NCBI GenBank assembly: GCA_018105865.1
Contig: CM030841.1
Span: 7,194,229-7,258,228 of the forward strand
Source: Metaphire vulgaris
Taxonomy: Eukaryota > Annelida > Clitellata > Crassiclitellata > Megascolecidae
Direction: 5' to 3'
DNA length: 64,000 nt
Under the pieces are notes generated by a model, which did no database searches, was not told where the DNA came from, and worked only from the letters and a program-made list of their open reading frames with translations. Position 1 is the stretch's first letter; each line of letters opens with the position of its first letter. Shown in pieces: positions 30,631-42,839 of this stretch. Both the position numbers and the translations under genes were made by a program.

Positions 30631-30995
30631 CAGTGGCGAATTTACCACGGTACAAATGGTACGTCGGTACCGGGCCCACCTGCAAAATGAAAATTTTGGG
30701 ATCCCCTTTTCTATTAACAAAATTTTTATGATTTTTAAAATTAGTTCTTTTTCTAAATTCGTGTAGGCCCTACATGCTACCATATATGTCACGCAACGTA
30801 CTGAAAAGATTGACAAGCAAAAAAGTTCACACTCTGTCAATCTGTAAATCTGTAACTTTTCCGAATGTTTTCCGAGATTTTGAAAAATCTAAAGTTTCGT
30901 CGACACTATGTAGACTATTGGTTCACAGAATTTGTATCTGGTGGGCCTCCGTGGAAATATGTGTACCGGGCATACAAATGTTAATCTGCCACTGG
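30631..30995. mobile_element. hAT-type MITE, 365 bp, perfect target duplication
   Basis: Left end CAGTGGCGAATTTACC, right end GTTAATCTGCCACTGG, flanked by GTTAGCAT at 30623-30630 and 30996-31003. The inner arms are inverted (CGGTACCGGGCCCACC against GGTGGGCCTCCGTGG). It lies 100 bp after the previous MITE. Confidence 0.75.
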
Positions 30996-31801
30996 GTTAG
31001 CATTGATTTAATGCGGTACAATAATTGCAATATGATTCTGTTAGGTAATTATTGTACAGTGCATTCACTGCTGCAATCGTTAGTGAAGTTTACTATCTCC
31101 TGCAATATTTCACAATGCTGGGAATGATGCTTCTTCTCGATAATGGCGGTACAGACGAGGCTGTGTGCAGGAGAATCATAAACACCTTACTTTAAAACTG
31201 TCTGCTGATGTAGGTTAGGTGATGCTTTCTGCTTCAAACATGTCATGTTACATAGTTCTGGTGCAAAATCAACATTAAAAAATCTTATAACAGATGATAG
31301 CAACTTCAGTCATCTAGTAACATGAACAGACGTTGGACTGCTCGCAAACTGGTCGCTTGAATATTTCCAAATTGCTTGTTGAATATACAGTACAAATATG
31401 CTCATGATTAAATGGGTCGGCTGATATCGATGTTAGTAAAACGCAAATGGAAAATATCGACTGTAGGCTTTTTGGCGAAAATACGATAGAAATATCACTT
31501 TCGCTTAATCACGCTGATGCGGAATACGACTGCTAACAAAGTAATTTTGAGGGAGATATGTGTGACACATGTCAATTTGTCGATGGTTGCCTTACTCTGC
31601 AGTCAATATTGGGTTAAACAGTGCAAAATGACAATACCCTGGTACTGTCCGTTTCAATTATAAGCATGATATGTTTTTACACGGTATCTAGCCATTGCTG
31701 TGAATAAAAACTTTAACTGATTAAGATCCGTCAAATTCAGTTTGTAATCTTATCTGGAATAGGAATTTTTAGAACATAGTTTTTAAATAAGTGTACGAAA
31801 G

Positions 31802-34800
31802 ATGGCGGTCATGCCAATAGATGTCAAGAGTAAAATCTCTATGGTCCTGTCCGAGGATTCAAGTGATAACGCTGCAATGGGCGAAGAAAAGTTACTAGCT
31901 GCCATAACACCTCTGACAAATTCTTTGAAGATACTCGGACTATACTTTACCACAATCAGGTCAGAAATAGAATCCGACAAAGACAAGACGCGGAGAAGTC
32001 TTCGGCGGTTGATGTCATTCAGCAGTCTTGCTCACGTCTATGCATTTGTAATTCTGCTGGTATCGTGGATAAATTCCATCCGAATATTTACCGTTTTCTC
32101 ATCTCACGATGCGTCATTTTACTTGACCGTCTGGAGATTGATAATCGTGATTTGGAACCTGGTATGTACCCTGGCTCGTACTTCCTGCTATATGGCCTGC
32201 AGTAGTGGACGGATGATGATGATGCTGAGAGCAGTCGGTAAGAACCTCACCCCTCGGTGCGAAAAGCATGCTCGAAAGGCGTCCATCATTCACGCAACTG
32301 TAGGATGGGTATTTGCCCTCGTCAATTGGGTTTTCCCTTCGTTTACTCAATTTCTAGGCAGCAGATTTATGGACGAGCCTCTCGCACCGTTCAATTATCT
32401 AATACAACCTGGACCTAACGTTCTAATTTTTGTCAAGTGTGTTAACATCGTGATGCTTTTCTATCAAAATGGGGCTTCAATCTTTTCTATGGTGTTGAAT
32501 GCGTACCTTGCTATGATCTTCTACTACGAGTTTACGGCATGCAATAGACAATTTCGTCAAATGATAAAAAATCAGAGACCACTTGAAATCACCTTTGAAA
32601 CCATAAGGCGGCAGCACCAGATGTTATCCCGATTGGTTTCCAAGGTAGATAAGTCGATCTGTCTAAGCAATGCCGCCTATATCGCTGGACTAGTATCCAT
32701 GGAGGTTACAGTCATGTACAATCTAGCGTGGAGCCCTGTCGTCACCAGCTTTCCAATATTTCTGTTCATGCACATCTTTTGGATTGTGTGGTGCTTTCTG
32801 GGATTGTTGGTCACTTCAATTGCGGGAATCATCGTCAATAACGCGGTAAGCGTATTTCAAAGCATCAATTGACTTTAATAGGGAATAATGCTGATAAAAC
32901 AGGTCGTGTTAAAAACATGCTACATAGCGTATTGTCATGTGGTGTAAATGAATCCCAAAAATAAAGATATGTATGCTTGTATTAATTATTCTACGTCTGC
33001 TTTCGTAATCTTGGATCATAGTTAGGCCCAATAGAAACTTGCGGCAAAACCCTCAAAATTCACTGCTTTAAAACAATATTGTCGTAAATTCAAGGCAGAA
33101 TCACGGCAAATTCACGGTAACGATCTTTTGCAACACGATGTTTTATTCACTAAAATAATATAGTAATCATTCCATTTCCGATTGGGCAAGCTACAGTATT
33201 TGCGCTAATTGACACGTGGCTGTGTTTGCAGATGTTTATCTAAAGAGATTTTTCTGATGTGATCTAAAGATATGTTACAACAGTTACAGCCAGGTCCGTC
33301 GTGAGAAATTTCGGGCTCCTGGGCAGAGTGGCAACGTGCCCCTAAAATATTCATTTTAAAAATGTGATTTACCTTATTTTTCATCGTTATTTGAATTTAG
33401 GCTCATAAAATATACGAAAGAATCCATGATATCGATTTGGCGAATTTGAGCGTCGAAACACTCTGTCAGGTGAGGCACTCAACTGAAGTCCAAGTGCACC
33501 CCAAAGCACATCACTTTTATGCGTTTTGTGGGCTTCCTTTGGGCATGATAGTTGTGGTATGGTCGGTCATGGTAGTTGAACCGGAGTTCTGATATAAAGG
33601 GATGAAGGCTATAATTGAGAACCTTACAGGCTAATTTCATTTATTTAGCATGATGACTCTGTTGACGTCATCGAATCGCATGCGTTGAAGTCTTGCCACT
33701 TGGACCATTTAGCAACAAGTTACACATTCACGAAACACCAGACACCCTAGCATACGTAACATTAATCTTTATTTTTTAATTAAATGTTATTGTATATCAT
33801 AAGTCAATTAATGGTTATTGGGCGCTCAATTCCAAGCAAAGCCAATAATGCTACGATCAAGGCAAATGTGTGCTTATGATATTCAATTGAATCAAAGGAT
33901 AGTAAACAGAGTTGGATGCAATTTCCACGGATAATTACCAGTTCATCTATAATATTAAGATTCTTATCTGTATGTCTCTCTGTCTGTTACCTTCAAGCGT
34001 TCTGATTGGTTGACTATTGGTAGACGGTTTAGATCGTTTAGTCCTTACGTCGCGATGCGTTGGTGGGCGAGCGTTGACTATTGGTAGACGGTTTAGTCCT
34101 TACGTCGCGACCAATAGACGGTTTAGACCGTTTAGTCCTTACGTCGCGATGCGTTGGTGGGCGAGCGTTGACTATTGGTAGGCGGTTTAGTCCTTACGTC
34201 GCGACCAATAGACGGTTTAGACGGTTTAGTTCCTACGTCGCGATGCGTTGGTCGAAGACGACGTTGCTATTGGTAACAATTGTTCGTAGAATCGTAGTTT
34301 AACACGGTTTAGACGAGTCATTGCAGCGTCAGAGGGGTGGGCGTGCGACGACGTTGCTATTGGTAACAATTGTTCGCAGCCTGAGGTAGTTGCGCAATTT
34401 TAACGTACATTTTAACGTACACAAAAAATACGTGTACAGCGTCACAAATGGTCACAGTTGCGTGATTTTAACGTACATAGGCCTAATTATTACGTGGCGC
34501 AGAGCTTGGCTAGGTGGCGATCATTGAAATGTTGTTCAGCATGAATTCAATGATTGGGTATCAGTGGCGGCTCCACCGGGGGGGCCAGGGAGGCCCGTGC
34601 CCCCTATTGAGAGCCTGGCCCCCCAGTGGCCCCCCAGTTGGGACCCTATACTTAATGCTACATACATTAAACAACAAATGGTTGGCCGCCCATGATTAGA
34701 AGTTGCCATCCCAACGGCCCCCCACTTGCCAAATCCTAGAGCCGCCACTGTTGGGTATTAGGTATAGGTATTGGATTAGTATTATCCTGCACTGCCAGCG

Positions 34801-35334
34801 AAGCGAGCGCGAGCGAAGCGAGCATCTTTCTAGTTCTCTGTTATGAGTATTGTGGAAAGAGTGATTCAAAGTAAAGAAGTGTATCGCACATTGGCTATAT
34901 GCGCCGTGAGAGTGATAGATCGAGAAAATCAAAAATCAAAATGGAAATATCAAAGTGGAAATCTCAACACACTGAAAATTCCAGCAAAGTCATTATGCCC
35001 TTTTCAAGTGTGTTTATAGTATTATTAAATTTTGAAAAATGTGTTTTTCATTCGCTTCTGCAGAGGAGTCTGAAGTTGTAAAATCATGTTCATGACGATG
35101 ATTCCCGTACTAACGAGCATTCTGGTCCAATTCACTGCATATGTAAAATTAAAATTGGACAGACATTGTATTTTTTATTTTTCATTCGCTGCGGAGGAGG
35201 AATATGAAGTATGAGTTGTAAAAGCGCGTTCTTGTTTAGTGTTCGTCCTAAATGACGACGCGTAGTTCCTCAGTTCACGACCATTGTGTGGTTTTCAAAC
35301 AGGCTTACTTAGTCGCCTAAACCATTTTAAATCA

Positions 35335-35387
<53 letters not shown>

Positions 35388-35391
35388 GTAT

Positions 35392-35468
<77 letters not shown>

Positions 35469-35851
35469 TGCAGAATAGACTAGAAATCACAAAATTCCTG
35501 AAATGAATGAAATGCCACAAACAGCAGATGTTAATCGTGTAATACTTACTCAAATTGTTTAAGAATCATTTGACAGAGTTCTGTTTAGTTGATTCATGAC
35601 GATGAAACACTTATTCATTGCCATGATGGATAAATAGGAGCTCATTGTTAGTCAGGTAATGACTTCTCTTTTGTAGATAAACATCTTTCTGCATCGCTTA
35701 AGTGGAGAGCCAATTGGATTCACTGTTCTAAGAATCTTCGTCATTGATCGAAACACAATTCTAACGGTAACATAGTTTATTAATGTGTACGTGTTCTGAA
35801 TACCAAACCGATACATAGATGATGATTATGGCAATAATAATAGCAATAAAA

Positions 35852-35914
<63 letters not shown>

Positions 35915-36427
35915 CCAACCGCACACTATTGAATTTCAGTTATAAATAATTGTATGTAGCCTACTATAATCACTATGCAGAAACCAAACAAACAAATACA
36001 GTAAATACCTAATCCAATGTCCTATTGTATTTAAATTACTTCAAAAGCCATCACACTAGTAGCTGACACTAGCTTGTCATTATTATTTTTAGAACTATTT
36101 ATTGACTTTAAAAATTAGATGTGGAACTCAGACATGACGTTGTATAGTCGAATTTTAATCTCAGTTGATTTTCTGCCTTAATTAACAAATTTTCACTATA
36201 ATTATTACTAAAACTCTTACTTGCGTGTCATTGAATGATGCTTTGTCATTTTGGCTATTATAAAGCATGAAGCGTTGACTTCTTTACAGATTCTGGGGCT
36301 TTTAATCACTTACTTTCTCCTCATCATTCAACTTGCTCCTCCGGCTGAAAATATCGCTGGTATACTGAATAGTACAAACTTATCTTCGTCTTTCGTTGAC
36401 AAGTACTTCACTGTGCCGACAATTTAA
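31802..36427 (+). CDS. Gustatory receptor-like (GRL) seven-transmembrane chemoreceptor, gene B
   Basis: Four exons: 31802-32845 (348 codons), 33401-33469 (23), 35677-35766 (30) and 36290-36427 (45 plus stop), 446 residues, all introns phase 0. The architecture equals gene A, but exon 1 is strongly diverged: only anchors such as LLxxAxxPxxxSLxILGLYF, INSIRIFT, TSCY, FETIRRQHQML and GIIVNNA are shared. Exon 3 has GEPIGFTVLRIF and IDRNTILT; exon 4 has ITYFLLIIQ (T408, Y409, Q415). The first Met of the open frame is used. It lacks the TATA-like box and upstream element seen at A, C and D. Intron 2 is 2.2 kb because it holds a Helitron-like element with a nested MITE. As a Gr-superfamily protein it is expected in the plasma membrane of sensory cells; the ligand is unknown. 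Confidence 0.85.
33946..34833 (+). mobile_element. Helitron-like element, copy 3, with nested MITE, in GRL B intron 2
   Basis: Starts TCTATAATATTAAGATTC after A (33945) and ends GAGCATCTTTCTAG before T (34834). It contains tandem units with TTTAGTCCTTACGTCGCGA and is interrupted at 34562-34750 by MITE family X. Without the nested element it is ~690 bp. No coding capacity. Confidence 0.7.
34562..34750. mobile_element. hAT-type MITE family X, copy 2, nested
   Basis: A 189-bp element with ends CAGTGGCGGCTCCA and TAGAGCCGCCACTG, flanked by perfect TTGGGTAT octamers (34554-34561 and 34751-34758). The empty site ATTGGGTATTAGG is present in the two sister Helitron-like copies near 19460 and 29505, which proves insertion and gives the order of events. 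Confidence 0.9.
35337..35468. repeat. Compound (TTA)n(TAG)n microsatellite in GRL B intron 2
   Basis: A TTA run passing directly into a TAG run. Confidence 0.95.
35858..35911. repeat. (AAT)n microsatellite in GRL B intron 3
   Basis: An uninterrupted trinucleotide run about 90 bp after exon 3. Confidence 0.95.
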
Positions 36428-36867
36428 TGGAACATCGGCTCACTGAGAAAATCATAATCTACGAACACTACTGTAGTATAACTCCTAATTAGCTTGATAG
36501 TTGTATTGCTTAATTGGTACACTTGATTTGTTTAGGAAATTCTTAATATATTGTCGTTACTTGCACATTTTATACCGGATCACACGAACTTAATTGTACT
36601 GCAGGTGATATTTTATTGGCTTTAGTTTTGTAGCCTGTTTTTAAAATGTTGTTTACTTTGGGTATTTTCTTTGAATATATACTGCTTTGAACTATTGACT
36701 AAGGTTATAATTTAGTCTACCTTAATTGAAGCGAATGCTATTTAAGTGATCATTTGGAGATTACATACATAACTGTATCCGTCAAAATTAGGTCCTTCTT
36801 ACCCACAGACGGATTAATCGACTCATTGTGAGCATTGCAGTTTTAAACACTATTAAAGCTAGTCATC

Positions 36868-37690
36868 TAATATAATAATTTCCTTCGTCTGTTTGCTTTG
36901 TGAGTCACGCTAAACGGCAGGTGTTGGACGACATCGTTGCTATAGGCAACCAAACTTTATAATGGGCGGAGCTTGACGAAGCGTCCTGATTGCAGCTTGA
37001 TAGACGAAGCGTCCTGATTGTCTGCACGTTGTAACCTTCCCCTCAACCAAACCACACTCTCAGCCTTCCCTCGCCCCCCAACGCCCCACCCCGAACGGCC
37101 CAACCCCGCTCCCAAACCCGCATGACCTCCTGCTCCCAAATCTGTACAACCCATTCCCTCCTACCAAACCCCCCCGCTTCCACTTCTACAACCCCCGGCG
37201 CCAAACCCCCGGCCTCAACATCCGCTCCCAATGCCCTTTCTTTTCTCAAAGCCTAATTTTTTAATTGAATAAATACAATACACATGTTTATGTATGTGTA
37301 CATTATTACGTTATATATAATGTGCACATTGTCGCGTTATGTTTTTAGGCGGAGCTTGATGAAGTGGCGTGATTTTTACGTCATGCAATAGAAATGTAGT
37401 GTACGCATATATATTTATATATGTATAATACTACGCTATAATATATACGATGTGTACATTGTCACGCTATTTTGCTGCGGTTGAGCTTGGTGAAGTGGTG
37501 ACATTTTTACGAACATAAAATACAAATGTGCAACTGTTTTTCGGCGTGCAAAAGCAGCGCAGCAAGTGCAGCGTTCTACTTCTTTCCGACAAGCGAGAGA
37601 GAGAGGGAGAGAGAGAGGAGGCTGTTGTTCGGCGTGCACAAGCAGCACAGCAAGTTCAGCGTTCAAGAGCCTTCCGACAAAAAAGTTAGA
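36868..37690. mobile_element. Possible Helitron-like or other composite repeat
   Basis: Begins TCTAATATAATAATTTCC, similar to Helitron 5' ends. It then has repeated GGCGGAGCTTGAYGAAG and GAAGCGTCCTGATTG words, a C-rich tract (37035-37210) and two direct ~60-bp repeats (37528-37590 and 37625-37685, word GTTCGGCGTGCA). The 3' boundary is not defined. Confidence 0.35.
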
Positions 37691-37885
37691 CAGAGGTCCC
37701 AGTCTCAGCCCCCGTGGGAGACCAAGCCCCTTTCTGGGCATTGGCCCAAAAAGGGCCGTAGCAGTGTTGGAGTTGTGAAATTTGAGCTGGGGGGGGCTGA
37801 GGACTAAAATTCAATGAATGACAGAAGCTGCATGTACCTGATATGCGATTTTTGGGAGGGTTGCAAAGTTAGCTGGGGTGGGGGC

Positions 37886-38779
37886 CAGTGGTGGGTAATT
37901 CAATTTCTAATTCTAATTAATTAGCTAATGAATTAGCTATCTGTCTAATTCTAATTCTAATCAATTAATTCCAAAATATTGCTAATTCTAATTCTAATTC
38001 TAATGAATAGCTTGCTAATTGTAATTGAAAAGAACAATTAGTTGCCTAATTAGCACACTTGCTTGTGTCAAGTGCTTTGGAACCACAATTCAAACTCAAG
38101 TGGATAGAGAGTGCTGAGGAAAGATATTTTGTTCAAGGACAAATTAAACGTCAAGTAAATTCAGTCTCAAAGCAGATAAACAATACACCTTTGACACCAG
38201 CTATGGACAATGACAAATCAGTCACACCTCAAATTAAGTCCCACGACGATCTATTTGGATATATGGAAGAAACTTTGCTGACGTCAACAGAAACTGAAGA
38301 GCTCCAAAGTTACTTATATACTCCAACTAATATGAACACTAATTGTATTTCTTTTTGGGAGGACCATAAATTGAACTTTCCCTGTTTATACCAGCTACAT
38401 TTGCAGCATCATATTGCACCGGCCACATCTGCTGCTATTGAAAGATCATTTAGTGCAGTGGATTTATTCTTAACGATAGGAGAAAATGAAATCGATTAGA
38501 TGATACTTTGTTTGAGTCACTTTTACTTGCAAAATGCAATTCTGATATAATCTAGATTACGGAGGATGAAATTAATTTTCGCCATTACATTAAAATGCAT
38601 CGCAATTTTTATCACTGAACTTCTAATTGCTAATTCTAATTAAATTAGAAGGTATCTAATTCTAATTCTAATCAATTGGTTGTGAAATTTTGCTAATTCT
38701 AATTCTAATTGTAATTGTAAAATTTCAACTAATTCCAATTCTAATTAATTAGATAAAAAAGGGCAATTACCCATCACTG
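37886..38779 (+). mobile_element. hAT transposon, internally deleted, with perfect 8-bp target duplication
   Basis: An 894-bp element with inverted ends CAGTGGTGGGTAATT and AATTACCCATCACTG (one mismatch), flanked by GTGGGGGC at 37878-37885 and 38780-38787. Both subterminal regions (to ~38010 and from ~38620) are arrays of TTCTAATTCTAATT-type units. The interior encodes the C-terminal part of a hAT transposase. Confidence 0.9.
38059..38499 (+). pseudogene. hAT transposase C-terminal fragment
   Basis: A 146-codon open frame inside the 37886-38779 element. Its end reads HHIAPATSAAIERSFSAVD, the hAT C-terminal dimerisation signature (PATSAxSERxFSxxG). The zinc-finger and catalytic N-terminal parts are absent, and a TAG ends it shortly after the motif. 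It is a remnant, not an active enzyme. Confidence 0.8.
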
Positions 38780-38799
38780 GTGGGGGCTCAACCACCCTA

Positions 38800-39740
38800 G
38801 CCCCCCGGCAACTCCAACACTGGGCCGTAGGACCCACTGGAAGGTTCATCTCCCGTATTAGACCAAACCTCTTTGGGGCCGTATCCTCAAACTAGAGTTG
38901 TAGGGTCCGTTCTGGGGTGCAGTCCCTGTGGTGGGGGCACGACCACCAAGTAGGGCCATAGGAACAATTTTAAAAGATAATCAGGTAATCACTTGACATT
39001 TTCAGATTTAAAATATTGTTACATGCAATAATATGAACTTTTGCAATAAATCTGATTTGGAAATAACCACTCTGTTCAGTTGTTTAAGAGACATTCACGA
39101 AACAAATTCGCTGTCTGAGAAAAACCGTGAAGAATTGACAATTATCTGGACCTCTTTGTACAGTAGTTGACCCTTGTGAAATACCTGAATTCGCCAGCCT
39201 GCTTGATGGAAAACTTTGTTCGACCAATATAGTTCTTTTAGCTCCTCAATTTTTTGTATTCTTAATTCACCTTAAGTCACTCATTATAAGTATCGGCACG
39301 TTTTGTTTCATAATGGCGCCTACGACAGTATTTTTCATTGACGCTGGCTGATTCGCGACATATCAAACGTTAATTTACTGTTAAGCGAGCCCATGAAATG
39401 ATGTTTACATTCATAATTAAACTGTCGTTTATTGAAATCTACCTTGCACTTTTTCGCTGCGAGTTTAAACATCTTCAGTAATCGTAGAAATAGATATTAT
39501 AATTTCAAGAGAAGCATGTGTTCAAAGAACCTTTTAAGGCGTTTATTTTCGCCCACCTACCGTTGCCAACGTGTCCGGTTGTTAGATATCATACACTTTT
39601 TAATAGCCCAAGGGATAAAAATAGTCCATGGATTGCAGTGTATTAACAAAATGATCATGATCTATATTTTCTATTCAATCAATTTATATAGCGACGAGCA
39701 AAGTCTGTTACATGGAAACTTGTTGCTGCGAATCGAAAAT
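38800..39740. other. Gene-free interval
   Basis: A 107-codon plus-strand frame at 39432-39755 has no recognisable domain. Nothing else was found. Confidence 0.4.
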
Positions 39741-39744
39741 TGTC

Positions 39745-40310
39745 TCGATCACTGAGTCGGGCGGATCCAAAAACTTTTTGCGGTCTTTGACGGAGGAGGA
39801 ACGTAAAGTAGACACCGCGTACTGGATCTCAGCTGGAGTTGTCGGTCGGCGATCGTCCGTCTACGCACCAAGGTTGATAGATACTCCGGGCAGGTAGGGT
39901 CGGAAGGTCAGCCAACACCGTTTGAAGAAGAGATCAGCCAGTGGAGCTTGCTTAAAAATGATCGTTGAGACTCCGAAGATCAGCCGGGCAGAGTTCGACC
40001 AGACGGGCCAGCTGGTAAGACCCTTAACAACAGAGATCCGATAGGATTAACAGAAGACATTGAGATCAGAGAATCTGACCAGAAATCACGCCAAACGTTG
40101 GTCATTCCGAACGATAAATGAGTCGCACCCAGTGGAGACAGCAATCTCGATATCGCCAAACGAGAAACAAATGCTGAGGATCGATTCAGTGCCAGACGGT
40201 TGGCAGCTGTCCACTGCTTGATCTCGCGAACGCAGTCGAGAAGGCGGGTCCGCAGACGGTCGGTGTCAGAGGGTGGGCAGGATGTGGGAGTAACATCGGC
40301 GAACATTGAA
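39745..40310 (-). mobile_element. CR1/L2-like LINE fragment, minus strand
   Basis: Minus-strand frames, with breaks, give DCVREIKQWTAANRLALN (the RT segment after the YxDD motif) and further downstream SKLHWL, CPEYLSTLVRRRT and LQLRSSTRCLLYVPPPSKTA, the C-terminal signature of CR1/L2 LINEs. Frameshifts and stops make it dead. It resembles the copy at 51210-51640. Confidence 0.7.
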
Positions 40311-40859
40311 AAAGTCCGCTAACCGACATCCGCTAGTAAACCATTCGGTTTACAGGTTGGGAAGTGAATGCGATCACCCGTGAGGTAGAAGCCACGAAGA
40401 GCAGGTTGATCCCGGAAAACTTGTATCAGGAGGTTAAACAGGAAGAATAGCGATCGCAATGGCAGAATCAACGACGAGCCTGTTTCTTCAACAGGCTACA
40501 TATCGCGGGTTGTTTTCAAAAGACATGACATTGGGATGAAAACAAAACAAAGAATTCTTTTCAACATTTGAATCACCAGAAATAATATCAATAGTCCCCG
40601 GCAGAACAAATTTATGGATCGATCTTTGGCCAGACCAAAAAATAATAAGAACTGAGAAAAATTAATAGCAACAGTTAAACGAAGAAGTAATGGCAGGATG
40701 GCTTCAGAAGAATACAAAATTTTCAAAAGATTGACACAATGAAAACAAATAAGAATTCTCAAATACTAATTTATGGATTGAATGTTGGATAAAAAGAACT
40801 GGAGAAAAAGAGCAACAAAAAATAACTGAAGAATACTGAGCATTAGATACAAAGAACAT

Positions 40860-41180
40860 ATAACAAATGAAGAAGAATAGAGAAAATGGCATCTGGAAGT
40901 CACAGAAACTCAGAAATGGAAGAAATCAAAATGGAAAAGACACCCAAAACGAATTTTCAACTACAAACCAGAGGAAAGAAGATCTAAAGGAAGACCGAAA
41001 AGACGATGGGTGGATGGATTGGAAGAGGATCTGCACATGGCAGGGCTGAATCTCAATGGAAAAACTGACTGAAGACACCGAATGGCTTTGGAAGAAATAG
41101 TAAAGGAAAGAGAACTTTGGAGAGATTTCATGGAGAAGTCAATAGCTGGACACAGCTGGAGGACAAAGACCTGACCTGAC
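40860..41180 (+). mobile_element. LINE C-terminal fragment, jockey-like
   Basis: Plus frames give KRIFNYKPEERRSKGRPKR, RWVDGLEEDLHMAGLN and later KERELWRDFM, a typical LINE ORF2 C-terminus. One stop interrupts it. It ends just before the first duplicated unit (41186). Confidence 0.65.
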
Positions 41181-41389
41181 CTGAAACCATATGACTAATA
41201 CAATCTTAGAAGTACTCCTGATGAGAACACGGAATCAAATAAAAGATAAATTAAGTAAAGAACAGTAAAGGTTAAAAGATGATGGTGGATAGTGGGTGTA
41301 GGAAAGCTATATCTATAATGAGGATGCTGAGCGAGAGATGCATAGAAAGAAAAACGATCTATACCGAGGGGTTAATTTGAACCGGATCT

Positions 41390-41480
41390 TGTCGGATCTC
41401 CGATCCGGGACGTCTGGCATGAAATCCGGCACGTCTGGCATGAGATCCAGAATGTCTGGAATCAGAACCGGAACGCATTT
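41390..41480. repeat. ~21-bp tandem repeat, unit 1 copy
   Basis: Three to four imperfect units of GATCCGGAATGTCTGGCAT, also at 52217-52295 and 63091-63169 in units 2 and 3. Confidence 0.75.
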
Positions 41481-42637
41481 TTATTTGTTGTGATCTTTTA
41501 TTGTTTACTTTAAAATATTGGCAAAATAAGAAGAACTGCAAAGATTACCAGACAAATTCAGAGAAGCAGACGGAAGAAAAAAATGAAATTGGCACAAAAA
41601 GACATTTTAAATAGTAATTGCAAAGCACTAAAAGTGCCTAAATGCAAGATAGGCCTACTTATAAACGGAAGATAAATAAAACAAATAGCATAATAATACT
41701 TGAGAACCATTATTAAAAGCGATGGCAGAAGTGCCAATGATGATAAAGTAGGAAACGGCATCGAAAAATCGGATTAGAAGGAAGGTAAAACGATGACAAC
41801 AAGCAAATAATTTCCAAGAAATACAACAGAGATCATATTTTCAAATTGTCAAAAACGTTGCTACGTTACTGACATCTGCAAATACGCAGTCATTTGAATT
41901 TCGCTACTTCCTCAATTTTCTATACATACGCCAACAATTTTGTCCATCGACCTCTAGGCAATTATTGGATAAAGAAACTCGATGGCTGCACCAAAAAAGT
42001 TGTCGATATAGATCTAAATGAGCGAAACGTTTGACAAAGTAAAGGCAGTCTAATGGTTATCATGTAACACAATCGTAGCAACATAGATAGTAACATTAAT
42101 TGATGTTCACATGCGACGTAAGAGCAGACAGGATTTTAGATGACATAACTAATTATTGTCATTGGCAAGAAATTGCAAAGGCCACAAGATTATGACAAAT
42201 TATGAAGTGATGTTTTAAAGGCTACCGCAAAAATGTCTTGAATTCAAACATTATTTTGTATCAACGATTTTAATTTTTTGAAGCAATTAGACAGCTCGAT
42301 ATTTCCATTTTAGTAACATGACACTAATGCGGATATTTCAGTGCCGTTACGTGCGCTAATGCATAAAAGTAAGAAATATAAATTGCTTTGCTGGCATTGA
42401 TTGATTTACTCAAAATTCTAAAACACTAATTGACTAAGCATACTATGCGAGAACCTGAGATGTTTGAAAATCATTAATATATCTAAGTAAAATATTTCTT
42501 AACAGTAGTTGAGTTTGCGTGAAGGTGTCGCATTGCTGTCTTGATTATGTCATATTATGCGTTGTTCCATTACAAAATTGCTATTCCGTTGAAATATTAA
42601 ATGACATGCATTTCAAACATAGACTGCAAATAAACTG

Positions 42638-42646
42638 TATATAAAG
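42638..42646 (+). promoter_or_regulatory. TATA-like box of GRL C
   Basis: TATATAAAG about 195 bp before the start codon, followed by GAAGAGATCGCGGTGACT. The same block is found before GRL D. Confidence 0.55.
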
Positions 42647-42839
42647 AAGAGATCGCGGTGACTTAAGCGGCAGCTGTTTAGTTACGTGTTGCGAGCCAGT
42701 AGACACGAGAAAAAAACTGCTGTAGTTTGCATTATCACGACAATTAAATGCATATTTATGGATATATTTTAAATTCCTTTTAGTTATGAAGTCAAAATCC
42801 TTCAATAACTTTGATTTTTAAGCGAGAATAATCAAAACG

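Noticed and set aside
37526..37807. 93-codon plus-strand frame with Arg/Glu repeats
   Set aside because: Generated by a GAGA-rich stretch between two direct repeats; no domain.
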